A DNA stretch of 64,000 nucleotides from Gavia stellata (lineage: Eukaryota; Chordata; Aves; Gaviiformes; Gaviidae): positions 12,273,001-12,337,000 of the forward strand of contig NC_082616.1 of the NCBI RefSeq assembly GCF_030936135.1. The letters are read 5' to 3'. A program made the translations under genes and the position numbers. Below, piece after piece: positions 44,011 to 54,559 of the stretch. The notes under the pieces were generated by a model, which searched no databases, had not been told where the DNA came from, and saw nothing but the letters and a program-made list of their open reading frames with translations. How positions within the stretch are numbered: position 1 is the stretch's first letter; each line of letters opens with the position of its first letter.

Positions 44011-46180
44011 CAGGGATGGCTCCAGCTCCCGCAGAGCGGGCCGCCGGCCGGGGCGCAGGTAGGTGACACCCGCCGCTCCCTCCGGCTTCTCCCTCCGTCC
44101 CCGCTCCCCGCCGCCGGCGCCTCTCCCGCCCCTCGCCGCCTCCTCTTCCTCCGCTCGCCCCGGGGCCGGGGGGGGGGCGCGGGGGGGCGGCCCGGCCGGG
44201 GCGCGGGGGGGGGGGGGGGCGGCTGCTCTTGGGGGGGTCCCGACCCCACCGGCTCCGCGCCGCGGGGGCCGTTGCGGCAGAGAGAAGCGCGGCGCCGGGC
44301 GGGTGGGGGGGGGGGGGGGGAGAAGGAGAGGGGGCGCCCGGTGGGGGCGCGGGGGGGGGCAACCGAGCAGGAGCGGGGTGCGGCGGGGACCGGCCCCGGC
44401 CCGGAGCGCCCGTTCCGGCCCGTTTCGGGCCCGGAGCCCCCCGCTGAGGGGGGGGAGTCGTTGTGGCTCGGCCGGCGGAGGCCGGGAGAGGGACGGGGCC
44501 GTGCGGGACCGGGCTCCCGCCCTTCTCCCCGCGCCCCCCGAGGGCGGCCGCTTGGTTTTTCCACGTCTTGTTATTTTTGGTTTTGCCTTTTATTCCCCCC
44601 CTCTCTCCCCCCCTCGTTGTCCTCCCCGGCCACTCTTTTGTTCCGAGCTGGGAGCGCCACCACGCCGTGTCCGCCCCGCGGAGGGGCATTTCTCCCGTGT
44701 CCGTGACACCGGGAAAGCGCCGCTGCCGCTGCCCGGTGCCGGTGCCCGGTGCGGGCGGGCAGGGCACGGCCGGGCTGCCCGCACCCCGCGTGGGCAAAAA
44801 AAACGGGGGGGGGGCGAAATTTCCCCACCCACCCGTATTTCCCCGATACCGGGGAAAACGGGAGCTTCGGCGGCGACGGCGGCCCTTCCCGAGGCTGGGC
44901 CGCTCTGCGCGCCCGCACCGGGCCACGGACACGAGTGGCATCGCCCACGCGGGGAAGGAGCGGGGCGGCGGCCCGCGGGATGCTTCCCCGCGGGGGCTGT
45001 AGGGCCCGGGGCGGGGGGGCGGAACGTGAGCCCCGGGGACCGGCTCCCCGCTCCCGCCGCCGGGGCGGGCCGCGGTAGCCGGGCCCGGGGAGGCTGAGGA
45101 CAGGAGCGGGGGATAGTGCGGGCGTCGTGCGCGCGCGTGTCCGCGGCCCCCGCGTGCTGTGGCAGGTGACAATCTCCCCCGGCGAGCGGGGCCGCGCGCG
45201 GCGGCTAATGGGCCCTCAAATAATTCATAACAGCCCGGCCGCTCGTTAATGCAGCTCTCCGCGCCCCGCCAATTACTTCTCATTAAACGCCTGTCGCCCG
45301 CGCGGGGGAGGGCGACGCGAGTGGGGCAGGGCCCGGCCCCGGCCCCGCGGCACCCCGGAGCATCCCTCCCCGGCCCGAGCGGGACGGGCGGAGCGCCTCA
45401 GCCCCGCGCCACCCCGCCCAGCAGCCCGCAGCGGCGCGCCGGGCGGCCCCCCCCCCGCTCCCCGGTGCGCCGGTGCCTGCGGGGGGGGGGGGGGGGGGGG
45501 GGCACCCGCCCTCCCTGCCCGCCGCCCCCCCGCCTGGCTTTTTCCCGGCTCCTGCCCGCCGAGCACCCCCCGGCCCCCCTCCCGGCCCCCCCGTGTCCCC
45601 GCGGGCCGGGCCGGCGGTTCCCCGGCTGGCCCGCGGGCGGAGCGCTGGGCTCCGCGCCGGGCCCCCGGTTCCCCCCCAAGCCGGGCTGTACGTGGCGGGC
45701 GGGGAGCGGCTGGCCTCCCGACGGCTGCGGGCGGGGGGGGCCCGGGCTGGGCCCACTCCGCGGCCCCCGCAGCCGCCGGCCCGAGCCCCCCGCAGCAGCC
45801 CCGCTCTCCGGCCGCTCCCCTCACCTGCGGTGCTTCCATTTTTTGTCCCCCGGCTTTCCCTTCCGCGGGGGCGCGGGGACGGGGTGGGGTGGGGAAAGGC
45901 ACCGCTTTTTAGTTCGTTCGTTGCCCCTAATGACATGCAGCGACGGCTCAAAAAGACATCAAAGCACAAAGAAGATGGCACAGCCGGCAGCCGGCCGGCG
46001 GAGCCCCCGCCGCAAAAGCGGGGCTCGCTGCCCGCGCCCCCCAGCCCGGCCCCGGCAGCGGCGGGGGCCGCAGCCGCCGGCTCTGCCCGCCCCGCCCGCG
46101 CCCGCCGGCCGGCGCGGCGGCAGGAGCGCGTTTATTGGTGATTTAACCCCCCCCAGCCCAGCACCGGACAGCTCGGGGGT
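44011..46180. promoter_or_regulatory. CpG islands 3' of FOXA2
   Basis: Continuous CpG-dense DNA with G15 (44205-44219), G16 (44305-44320) and G22 (45481-45502) runs. A short AT-rich interruption at about 45205-45295 has TAATGGGCCC, CAAATAATTCATAAC, CGTTAATGC and CATTAAAC, all homeodomain-type cores. In human the FOXA2-linked lncRNA LINC00261 starts a few kb downstream of FOXA2, so one of these islands could be its promoter. That is inference from position only. Confidence 0.4.
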
Positions 46181-46440
46181 GAGATGAGTCTAATTATTGC
46201 CGGTTCTAAAAAGAGCTGGAACACCCAAGTAGGGCTTAACTCGTCTCCTGGGAAACTGATGGGGACCTATTTTACAAGCTGTAATTTCTTAGCTTTAGAC
46301 TATTGCAGGCTAAAAGGCGGTTCACACTATCCTCTTTCTTCTAGAAATAGTCCTAATCCTGTATTTCGGGCCGGTAAAGTCCGCTTCTGCTCCGCGCTAG
46401 GTTAATCCAGAAACCACATAAAACCAGGTAGGGAAGAGGA
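46181..46440. promoter_or_regulatory. Candidate FOXA2 floor plate enhancer with Gli site
   Basis: AT-balanced, CpG-poor block set sharply between CpG islands, 3.7 kb past the FOXA2 poly(A) signal. It holds GAACACCCA at 46219-46227, the same nonamer that was shown to be the Gli-binding site required for the mouse Foxa2 floor plate enhancer (Sasaki et al. 1997), an enhancer that lies 3' of mouse Foxa2. A homeodomain core TAATTA is at 46191-46196, 28 bp away, and bicoid-type TAATCC cores occur at about 46351 and 46403. Shared position, site and spacing to a homeodomain core make orthology likely. It would make FOXA2 respond to Sonic hedgehog in the ventral neural tube. Confidence 0.65.
46219..46227. 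promoter_or_regulatory. Gli-binding site GAACACCCA
   Basis: Eight of nine bases match the Gli consensus GACCACCCA, and the string equals the functional site reported in the mouse Foxa2 floor plate enhancer. Confidence 0.65.
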
Positions 46441-47186
46441 TGGAAGAGGGGAGGAGGAAAAAAAAAAAAAAAAGGTGCAAAGTTTGTTACCTCTGCCCTG
46501 CCTAACCTTCAAAAGAGTCAATATTAAAGGAGGATGCGGACTCTGCCGGCTCCTTATTTACGGGCCGGCCCCGTCGCCAGCGGAGCTCCCAGCGGGCGCC
46601 GGCGGGTTTCGGGCGCGAGGAGCTGAGCTTCGCGGTTATTTTTTTCTCCCTCTTCGCTGCGGTGGTTTTTCAGGCTCGGGCTCCCACGGCGGCCAGCGAA
46701 ATAGTTCTCCTTTCCCGACGGAGCCGGGGGAGGGCGGCCGGGGGGAGAGGTGAATTTGGTAGGTGGTTATTTTTATTGGGGAAAAACAAAAAAAGACCAA
46801 AAAAAAAAAGAGAGAAAAAAATGAAAAGGGAAGGGGGAAAGCCCCAGCCCCAACGCCGAGCCCGCTCGCAGCCGGGAGCCCGCACGCCGGGCTTGGGGTT
46901 TTTTCCCCCGGTCACCCTCCAAGCAGCGCTGGTGTCCCGCGGGCTGCTGTCCCCAGGGGCGCCGGCTCCGCGGCCCCCCCGCAGCCCGCGGCTCGGCTCT
47001 GCGCAGGCGAGCGGAGGCCGTTCTGGCGGGGCCGGGGCCGGGGCCGGGGCCGCCACCCGGCCGCGCTCCCGGGGCGGTGCGGGGGGCGATGCCCGGGCAG
47101 GGCCGGGGGCGCGAATCGCGCCCGTGAGGGACGGGGAAAGGCGGCATCGGGCCCGGGACGCCGTTTTGGGCGGGTGTGAACGGGTG
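46441..47186. other. Mixed to CpG-rich DNA, no gene seen
   Basis: An A16 run at about 46458-46473, an A-rich stretch at about 46788-46830, then a CpG-rich segment (46850-47170). No coding support. Confidence 0.45.
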
Positions 47187-47860
47187 GGGAGACGGAGGGG
47201 AGGGATGGAGGGATCCGCGTCGGGAGGGCTGGAGGGACGGAGGGATGGAGGGATGCAGGGATGCAGGGATGGAGGGAGGGATGCAGGGATCCGTGTCGGG
47301 AGGGATGGAGGAAGGGCTGAAGGACGGAGAGATACAGGGATGGAGGGATGCAGGGCTGGAGAGATGGAGGGATGTGGGGATGGAGGGATGCAGGGGTGAA
47401 GGGACAGCGAGACGGAGGGATGGAGGACTGGAGGGATGTAGGGATGCGGGGATGGAGGGGATGCAGGTATGGAGGGCTGGAGGGCTGGAAGAGCTGGAGG
47501 GATGTGGGGATGTGGGGATGGAGGGATGCAGGGATGCAGGGATGGAGGGATGCAGGGACGGAGGGATGAAGGGACAGCGGGATGGAGGGCTGGAGGGCTG
47601 GGAGGGATGTGGGGATGGAGGGATGCAGGATGCAGGGACGGAGGGATGCAGGGACGGAGGGATGAAGGGACAGCGGGATGGAGGGCTGGAGGGATGTAGG
47701 GATGTGGGGATGGAGGGCTGGAGGGATGTGGGGATGGAGGGATGCAGGGACGGAAGGATGGCGGGATGGATGCAGGGCTGGGTGTAGGGCTGGGTGGATG
47801 GGTAGATGCACAGAGGCAGGGATGGATGGATAAGTGGGCGGATGGAAGGGTGGGTGGTTA
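47187..47860. repeat. G-rich minisatellite, GGGATGGAGG/GGGATGCAGG units
   Basis: About 670 bp of short degenerate units of roughly 8 bp (GATGGAGG, GATGCAGG, GCTGGAGG, GATGTGGG) with some higher-order copies, for example GATGAAGGGACAGCGGGATG at about 47565 and again near 47660. The + strand repeatedly has GGG tracts separated by 5 bases, the pattern of G-quadruplexes. Stop-free on both strands, which produces long His/Pro/Ser pseudo-proteins on the minus strand. Confidence 0.92.
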
Positions 47861-48302
47861 ACGGCGGGACGGACGGAAAGACGGGCAGCGGTCTGCTCAA
47901 GCCGCTGCTGCCCGCAGGGCCCGGCGCCCCCAGGCCGCAGGGCTCCGGGGAGGGCGCGGCCGAGCCTGGCAGCGGCACCGGGCCGGGCAGGCGGCGGGGC
48001 GGGCGCGGGGCTCGGCCGCCGGCGGGGCAGCGGCTCGGGCGGCGCGGCGCCGGCGGGGGGGCCGGGGGCGGCGGCTCCGCCGGGCCGTTATGTTTGCAGG
48101 TGCAGCCGGGCGTGAAATTGCATGTAAAAAGAAAAAAAAAAAAGAAATAAAAAAAAGAAAAAGTTTTTAAAAAACGCAAATGCCGCGGAGGCGGCTCCTC
48201 GGGGGGGGGGGGCGGGCGGGGGCCCTGCTCTCACCCCCCGCGCGGAGCGGGGGTCGCTGGCGGCCGCGGGTGCGCTGGGGTGCGGGGCAGCGGCCCGCGG
48301 AA
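47861..48302. other. CpG-rich DNA before the second gap
   Basis: CpG island segment with an A-rich patch at about 48127-48175 in between. Cut by the gap. No gene seen. Confidence 0.5.
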
Positions 48303-48502
48303 NNNNNNNNNNNNNNNNNNNNNNNNNNNNNNNNNNNNNNNNNNNNNNNNNNNNNNNNNNNNNNNNNNNNNNNNNNNNNNNNNNNNNNNNNNNNNNNNNN
48401 NNNNNNNNNNNNNNNNNNNNNNNNNNNNNNNNNNNNNNNNNNNNNNNNNNNNNNNNNNNNNNNNNNNNNNNNNNNNNNNNNNNNNNNNNNNNNNNNNNNN
48501 NN
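48303..48502. other. Assembly gap, 200 N
   Basis: Placeholder gap of 200 unknown bases, preceded by CpG-rich DNA and followed by CpG-poor sequence. True size unknown. Confidence 0.99.
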
Positions 48503-50690
48503 TTACTTGTACGCGATACCTGTGTCACGCTCCAGTAATTCCTGACGGGAATGGGCAGAAGCGTTATCCTGGCCTGGAGGAAGCTTCAGAAGGTGCTTTG
48601 CCGGGATGGATCCTTCTAGGCTTCAAGGAAGTGGGAAAAAAATCATAACAGCACCTTGAGAAAGTTGAGGAGTGAATGAATTTGTGGAGCGCTCTGAGGG
48701 ATGCACGTTGGTGCTGTGCTAAGAGCGAGCTCGGGAAGGGCTTTGGAGAGGAGAACGAAGTCCGACGGCAAAAAATACCCCAAAGTGATGGTTAAACCCT
48801 TTCTTATGCCAAAGCTCTTCCACTGTGCCCCACCCTGGAGCTCCCCCCCTTTCCTCCGCACCATTGTACATGGCGTGGGTATTTCTATCCCTAGTGTCCC
48901 ATGGGAAGGGATGGATGTGTGGACGCGTGGACCCATTTTCTTCGCGAGAGGTTTGCAGCGGCGTAGCTGCCTGCGCGGGGCTGTGCATCGCTCCCGAGCT
49001 GATGCCTGGGATACGGGGGGGACAAGCCCAGCGGCCCCGGGGGGAGGCAGCGGGGTGGGGGCAGAAGGTGAGGCTCGTTTCAAAAGGGGTTGCCAGGACT
49101 TTCTGTTACCCCCCGGGGCCCATCCGAGACATCATTAGCAAACTAATAAAATAGCTGCAGATGTTGAGCCAACGGCAGAGCATGTTTCTTGGGAGCATCC
49201 CGAGAAACTCTTTGGTTTGGAAAGTCATCAGCTCGCCCCCGCTTTTCTCTTTGTTTCATCTCCTTTCCTACCCTGCTCCTCCATCGCTTCCCTCCTGCCT
49301 GGATTTTTAAGGGGGAGAAGAAGGAAAAAAGACTGGAAAGGGCCTTTTGCGGAAGGAAAGGCAAAAATCCGATGCCTGACCTGGAGAAATGCACACGTCC
49401 AACCCCACAGCATGGCTGCCGGAGCCAGGAGACGTGTAGAGACCCGCAAAGAAATAAAATCAGCGGGAGGCAGGCACTTCCCTGCCTGTCGGCCGGAGCG
49501 GGGCTGTGGAGTGCTTGTCCCTGGCACGAGGATGCTAGGAGGAGGAATACATCAACCAGGGTGACAGGCTCTGCCGCTGCAGAAACGGGGCCGGGGTTTC
49601 CGCAGAAATAAGAACCCCCCGTGCCCAGGAGGGGGTTGTATCTGCTGAAGTGCCTCTTAACCTTTTCTATATCCTGTTACTAAAGGGGAAAAAAACCCAT
49701 GAGGAGTTCCTGTCTCTTCACCTAACCGTAAAAAAAAAAAAAACCCACAAGAGAGGATGCTATTACCCAGCTCTCCAAGACGTTGGGATCCATGACACCA
49801 GACGAGCTTTGTCGTAGCAAAAAGCCAAGCACCCGCCAGGACCCGGGAGTGGGAGAGGGGAGGAGAAGGGGCGGGTGGAGGGAGAAGTCACCCAAACTGC
49901 GGTGACAGGACGGGGCACTTGCTCCGGGCTCTTGAGGCTCTGGATTATACCGATGCGGGGCAGGTTTTTTAGCTGCTGTTAACACAATGACTTCTGGTTT
50001 CACTGGGGGTGCTGAGGCTGCTTGAGCAAGATCCGTGCTTCCTGACGCATTTTTTCAAAATTGGGAGCGTTTTCTTTGTGCTGCACTATGCCCTCTGCTC
50101 CCGCGCCCCAGAAATGTCATGCCGCTTTGCACATTTAACCCAATTTAGCAGAGCTGATCCCCCAGCTCACAGCAATACTCTTCCCTCAGGTGAAACTGGG
50201 GATATTTTGGGTCAGGAACGGCTCCCGCTGGGGCAAGGCAAGGGAGAGATGTCCCAGCGTGTAAGTGGCCGATGCGATGGGATGCTACCTCCGTCTGCAG
50301 GCGAGGCCATGAGGAACGAACAAGGGGACTGGGAGGTGGAGGGGTTTGGGGTGTGACAGGGTTTGGGGTGCAGGAGGGCTTGGGATGCCGACATGCCCTG
50401 GGGTTTCAGGGCTCCCTGCGGGGCGGAGGGGATCCGTCCCCGCTCTGCGTCCTCTCTCACCTTCCTTTTAATCTGCCTCACCCTGCAAAAGGCCCCACAA
50501 GCGCGGCCGGGCTCTGCCCAGAGGTCCAGCCTGCAGCGAGGACGCTCCGGGGCTCTGCCGCCCGGGAGACGGAGAGGGACGGGAGATGGGTCCGTGCTAC
50601 AGCAGGGAGCAAAGAGAGAGCCGGCATATTTTCCCCGAGTTACTTATTAACCACTGTTCATTTGACAGGATCAATATTTCAAGCGAGGGA
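48503..50690. other. Non-coding, no gene seen
   Basis: Mixed composition, clearly less CpG-rich than before the gap. Contains an A14 tract at about 49730. No coding exon or named repeat is supported. Confidence 0.45.
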
Positions 50691-51135
50691 GTAAACACTT
50701 AAGAAGCACCACTCTGCTTTGCTCTCTTTTCCTTTGCAAAATGATTTATTTTTAAAATGCATCTGCCTGGAAAGGAGGCAGCGCCTGGAGCCCAGTGGCT
50801 TTTATCTGCAGGATATGCAAAGCACATTTATTTCGTCTTTTATCTCTCATATTGCATGTTGATCCCATACATATAGATTGATTTTGTTCAGGTAGATAAT
50901 GAAAAGTCAAGTGGAAAATTTACACAAAGGCACTCAGGATCTCGACTTTCTATTGGTATATAAATTGGTTTATTACTTCATTCCCTTAAACAGGGACTTT
51001 CACACTGGGGAACACTTTAAAATATATCATGTTTAAACACAAAACCATTTACCTTTCATGTGTTTTTTTTCCATCAGTAATTTCCTCGCCACTTTTGTTA
51101 ATTACCAAAGATATTTGTGTTTAAACAAGGGCTCG
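50691..51135. promoter_or_regulatory. AT-rich candidate enhancer with paired GTTTAAAC
   Basis: About 445 bp of AT-rich, non-repetitive DNA 8.5 kb past FOXA2. It has TCAAGTGG (NKX2-type) at 50907-50914, two GTTTAAAC palindromes 88 bp apart (51031-51038 and 51119-51126), the second within TGTTTAAACAAG, a FOX-like string, and several ATGCAAAG or TTTGCAAAATGA strings. FOXA2 autoregulation is known in mammals, so FOX motifs here are of interest. Not aligned. Confidence 0.4.
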
Positions 51136-51535
51136 CTCCTCCTCGATCCCTCCAGCAATTCATCTTCCTCCTCTCGTTCCCGTCACCCGAAAAGTCCTAA
51201 CGGGAGATTTCCGAGCCGCCGGCCGTGCCCGCTGCGCCGACATGTTGAGCGCCGGGGCTGACAATACCTCGGGAGCTTTTATTAATTCCCTATAAGCGGC
51301 TTTCATTTCGCCACCCTCGCCCGGCATCAGGCGCGCCGCCTCGGCGGTGAATAGAGGGCACTGTATGTGAGAGCACAGCTTGGAACAAAAAAAAAAAAAC
51401 AAACCCAAAACCTAGAGGAAACATTATTAATAAACATCTTCTGGACATTTGGTGGCTGGTATAGGCTGCTCCAGCTTAAAGCAATTAATTCAGGATACTG
51501 ACATAAACTCTCCAGCTCTTTGACAGCTTGGAGCT
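51136..51535. other. Non-coding, mixed composition
   Basis: A small CpG-rich stretch (about 51175-51345) between two candidate enhancers, with an A12 tract near 51389. No gene seen. Confidence 0.4.
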
Positions 51536-51815
51536 GAAATAAAAATGCTAGTTCTCCAGGGAAAAGGAGAGGATAGTTGGCTCTTTTCTGGACTGTTTGC
51601 TTATAGGCCCAGAGAGCAATCTTCCTCGCAGAATGAAATGCAAGGACACAAACAATGTACCAGGGAGAGAATAGGAGATGGGAATGAACAGTTTGAACTA
51701 TTTGCTCAGCAGAAGGGCAGCCACAATGCTCGGCCAATGGCTTTCCCATGCATCAACCCGGCTTCTTAGCCCCTTTTGTTGTTCAGCCTCTTCCTCCGGC
51801 CAGATAAGAGCACAG
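51536..51815. promoter_or_regulatory. FOX/SOX/GATA motif cluster
   Basis: Within 215 bp: FOXA-type TGTTTGCTTA (51594-51603), SOX-type AACAATG (51651-51657) and ACAATG (51723-51728), CCAAT (51734-51738), CTTTTGTT (51773-51780) and GATA-type AGATAAG (51802-51808). FOXA, SOX17 and GATA4/6 together define endoderm enhancers. The block is CpG-poor and shows no repeat similarity. About 9.3 kb past the FOXA2 poly(A) signal. Motif inspection only. Confidence 0.4.
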
Positions 51816-53275
51816 CTGCGGCGTCGCGGCTAAGTCAGGCCTTCTACTTATCCGCCCAAATCTCGGGTCGCCTCTACTGTATTTCCCCCCGCAAAACGCC
51901 CTCCCCGGCGCATCGCATGCTGTATCTGCCCCCAGGGCCGCCCGGCAGCCAACGCTGGGGCGATTCATCCCCCGCAGCTTGCTTGTGCTTCTTCGGGGAT
52001 GGCGAGGACACCCTTCCCGGGCACCTGCCGTGGTCGCTACGTCCCCTTGTCCCCTGCTCGGGTCTCCCTTCTCCCACCAAGTCGCACCGGGCTGCCTGGC
52101 TGGGAAAGGACCCACGGCACCGGCGATGCACCCTGGCACGCGTGTCCTTGCGTCCATCCCTACGCACACGCATGCATTCGCATCCTCCTTCCGAGCAAGC
52201 GGTCCCAGCTGCGGAAGTGCCACACTCCGAAAGATAAGAGGACGTTGCCATCGTGGGCTGGAGGTGCAGAGCTGCAAAATGCAGTGTTTCAAATTTCTGT
52301 AAGGCTCAAGCAGCCCTGAGTGTTTTACTGGCACGAGCACGCGTCATCCCTGCCGTGCAGCGCGGGGGTCTATCTCCTGCTACCTGGGTACAAGCGATGG
52401 CAAGTGCTGACGGCAACATCCTCGCAGGGGCAGGTCCTGCTGCATGCAGGCAGCCGCCTCCGCTCCCCTTCCCTCCCTGCGTCCGGCGTCCCTGAAGATC
52501 ACCCTCCTTCCTCTAATCCGCCCAGGGCACCACTTGTTTTGCTTTAACGGTGTCATTGCTGATGGGGCAGGAGGATGCTGTAATTAAAAATAAATACGTA
52601 GCAAGGTCGGACGCTACGGCACAGCCTGGCCTTACGGTCTGTGCGAAGCGCTGATGCTGGTGGGGATGCTTTGCTATTTTTACTTGTTGTCCTACCCCAG
52701 GCTGTTGGTTTCGGGAGCCGGGCTGCACCGCGCGGTTCTGTTGTAATAAGGTTTATTTAGCTTGAAAGGGTTTTACGAGGTGAAAAGGCAAAACGCCGAG
52801 GACTAAAGAAAATGCCTGCCTGGCGGAGATCACATTCAGCGTTTGTAGTCACAGAGCACACCTGCAGGAAACACCGAGTTTAAACACCCCTTCTGTCACA
52901 AAAATCTGAGAAACCGACGGGGGTGGGGGTTTTTGTTGTTTTTTTTTCCCTTTTCCCCCTTCTTCCCTGGTGGGTGGTCAGGAGGACGGGTTGAAAAGCA
53001 GGAGGGCTCCTATTGTCTCTGCGCTGCCTTAAGAGCTGACCCCACGTGTCCCTGAAGTCGCCGAGCACCTGGCTGTCCCCCGCGCCCGGGATGCTGCAGC
53101 ACCCCGAGGAGCCCGGCATCGATGGGATGGGCGGCAGCGGTCCAGAGGTGTCTGGCCATGCAGTCCCTGAGGACGAGAGTTTTTATGACTTCACAGCAGC
53201 GGTATTTTTATGCCCAAGCGGTATCTTATCACCCCTCACGGTTGGGGTGCTCTATTTTATTTAATTGTATTCGCA
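51816..53275. other. Non-coding, with a perfect Gli consensus
   Basis: No gene seen. TGGGTGGTC at 52971-52979 is a perfect Gli consensus (GACCACCCA on the minus strand) next to a T/C-rich tract. AT-rich patch at about 52740-52880 with GTTTAAAC at 52878-52885. Confidence 0.45.
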
Positions 53276-53332
53276 TTTCATAGAATACCTCAAGTTGGAA
53301 GGGACCCGTAAGGGTCATCGAGTCCGATTTGA
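53276..53332 (-). mobile_element. CR1 LINE 3' end fragment, old
   Basis: Antisense CR1 tail of a different, older-looking subfamily: TCATAGAATACCTCAAGTTG, GAAGGGACCCGTAAGGGTCA and TCGAGTCCGA. Only about 57 bp remain and the right edge is uncertain. Confidence 0.8.
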
Positions 53333-53649
53333 TTCCCATTCTGAAGGCACAGCGCTGAAGGAAAACTGATGCCGGCGGTCACTTTGGGGTGCTCAGGCTC
53401 TGCCGTTTCACCGACAGCTGGAGCCTCATACCTGACCGCGATGGAGCAGCCCCCTAAAACGGGACAAACCTGCCCGACGCAAGCTCAACCCGCCGGCCAA
53501 AAGGGTGAGGAATAAGGCCGGAGGCTCAGCTGGAGCCGCTCCGGAGCAGCAGCGTAATCCCAGGGGCTCGCAGGCGGGCGGCACCTCTGCCCCTGCCAGC
53601 GCGGGGCCGCATCTCGCCCACCTCGGGCACCGATCTGCTCCCGGCCCAG
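53333..53649. other. Non-coding, no gene seen
   Basis: GC-rich to mixed spacer. Nothing supported. Confidence 0.4.
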
Positions 53650-53965
53650 ACGGGTTAATTAATGAGACATTAAAGAGGCGGAATGACACTTCCCCCCGCT
53701 CACTTACGGTGCTAATTTCCAAACCACTCCGCCATAGACAAAGAGAAAGTGCAGTTAGTGCAGAGTAATTTGCGCTGTGTTCCCGGCGAATGAATTTAGG
53801 GGAGCAAATATAGTTATGCAGAATTTAAATTAAAGTTGACACTAATGTAAATACAGCAATGCAACTGCATGTTTAAGAAATATGATGAGGCTATGGTTTT
53901 AATCAGGTCCTTTTAACTCAGGTGGCATTTTAAATCCTTGCCATTTAAATTGGATAAAATCCATA
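53650..53965. promoter_or_regulatory. AT-rich candidate conserved element
   Basis: AT-rich block with GGTTAATTAATGAG (53653-53666), GTGCTAATTTCC, AATTTAAATTAAAG and CATTTAAATTGG: many homeodomain-type cores in 300 bp. No frame of interest. Candidate regulatory DNA. Confidence 0.35.
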
Positions 53966-54528
53966 AGCTCAGAGAAGGAGTGTCAGAGGGAAAGTCCGTG
54001 GGCTCGGCTGCGGAGCATGGACCAGCTCTGCCCCAGCTCTTCCCGAGGATGCCCTGGGTGCAGGAGGGGTACCTGGGCTGAAGGGACAGTTGTGCAACCG
54101 CTTGGAAGGGCGATCCACCGCAGGGTAGTGACTAGAAACCCTGTGCCTGGCTCGGGAGGCCGCCTTGCCTGGGGAAGGGTGGGGAGAGCATCCGGACGGC
54201 CCCGCTGGAGACTTCCCGGCCTGGCTAGGCTGCTCGGAAACTCGACAGCTCTCGGAATCTCAACAGCTCTCTGACCCTCCTACACCCGTCGCGTTGACAT
54301 TTCATGGTAGCACAGGCACTCCCCGCCTGTGCCCAGGTCATCCAAAATATGACATAACCCAACAATCAAACCCCAGAGCATCTCTAAGCGGAGCCAACGC
54401 TGCTCGTCTCCCCCTCGTGCCTGTGCAGCGCAAATTGGGGAGGGGGGGGGCTGTCTGTCGACGCCTGCCAAATTTCTCCTGCTGCTTTTGAAGGTTCTGC
54501 TTCCAGCCCAAGTCATAGACTTGGGGCT

Positions 54529-54530
<2 letters not shown>
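53966..54530. other. Non-coding, no gene seen
   Basis: Mixed GC-rich spacer. Nothing supported. Confidence 0.4.

Positions 54531-54559
<29 letters not shown>
54531..54559. repeat. G29 homopolymer
   Basis: Twenty-nine consecutive G on the plus strand, followed by an A/G-rich tract to about 54590. Length is probably unreliable and polymorphic. Confidence 0.95.

Noticed and set aside
43943-45283. 446-codon minus-strand frame 3' of FOXA2
   Set aside because: CpG-island composition effect: Pro/Gly/Ala/Arg-rich with no domain.
46773-48179. 468-codon minus-strand frame with His-Pro-Ser repeats
   Set aside because: It is the translation of the 47.2-47.9 kb minisatellite plus GC-rich flanks; several frames stay open through it.
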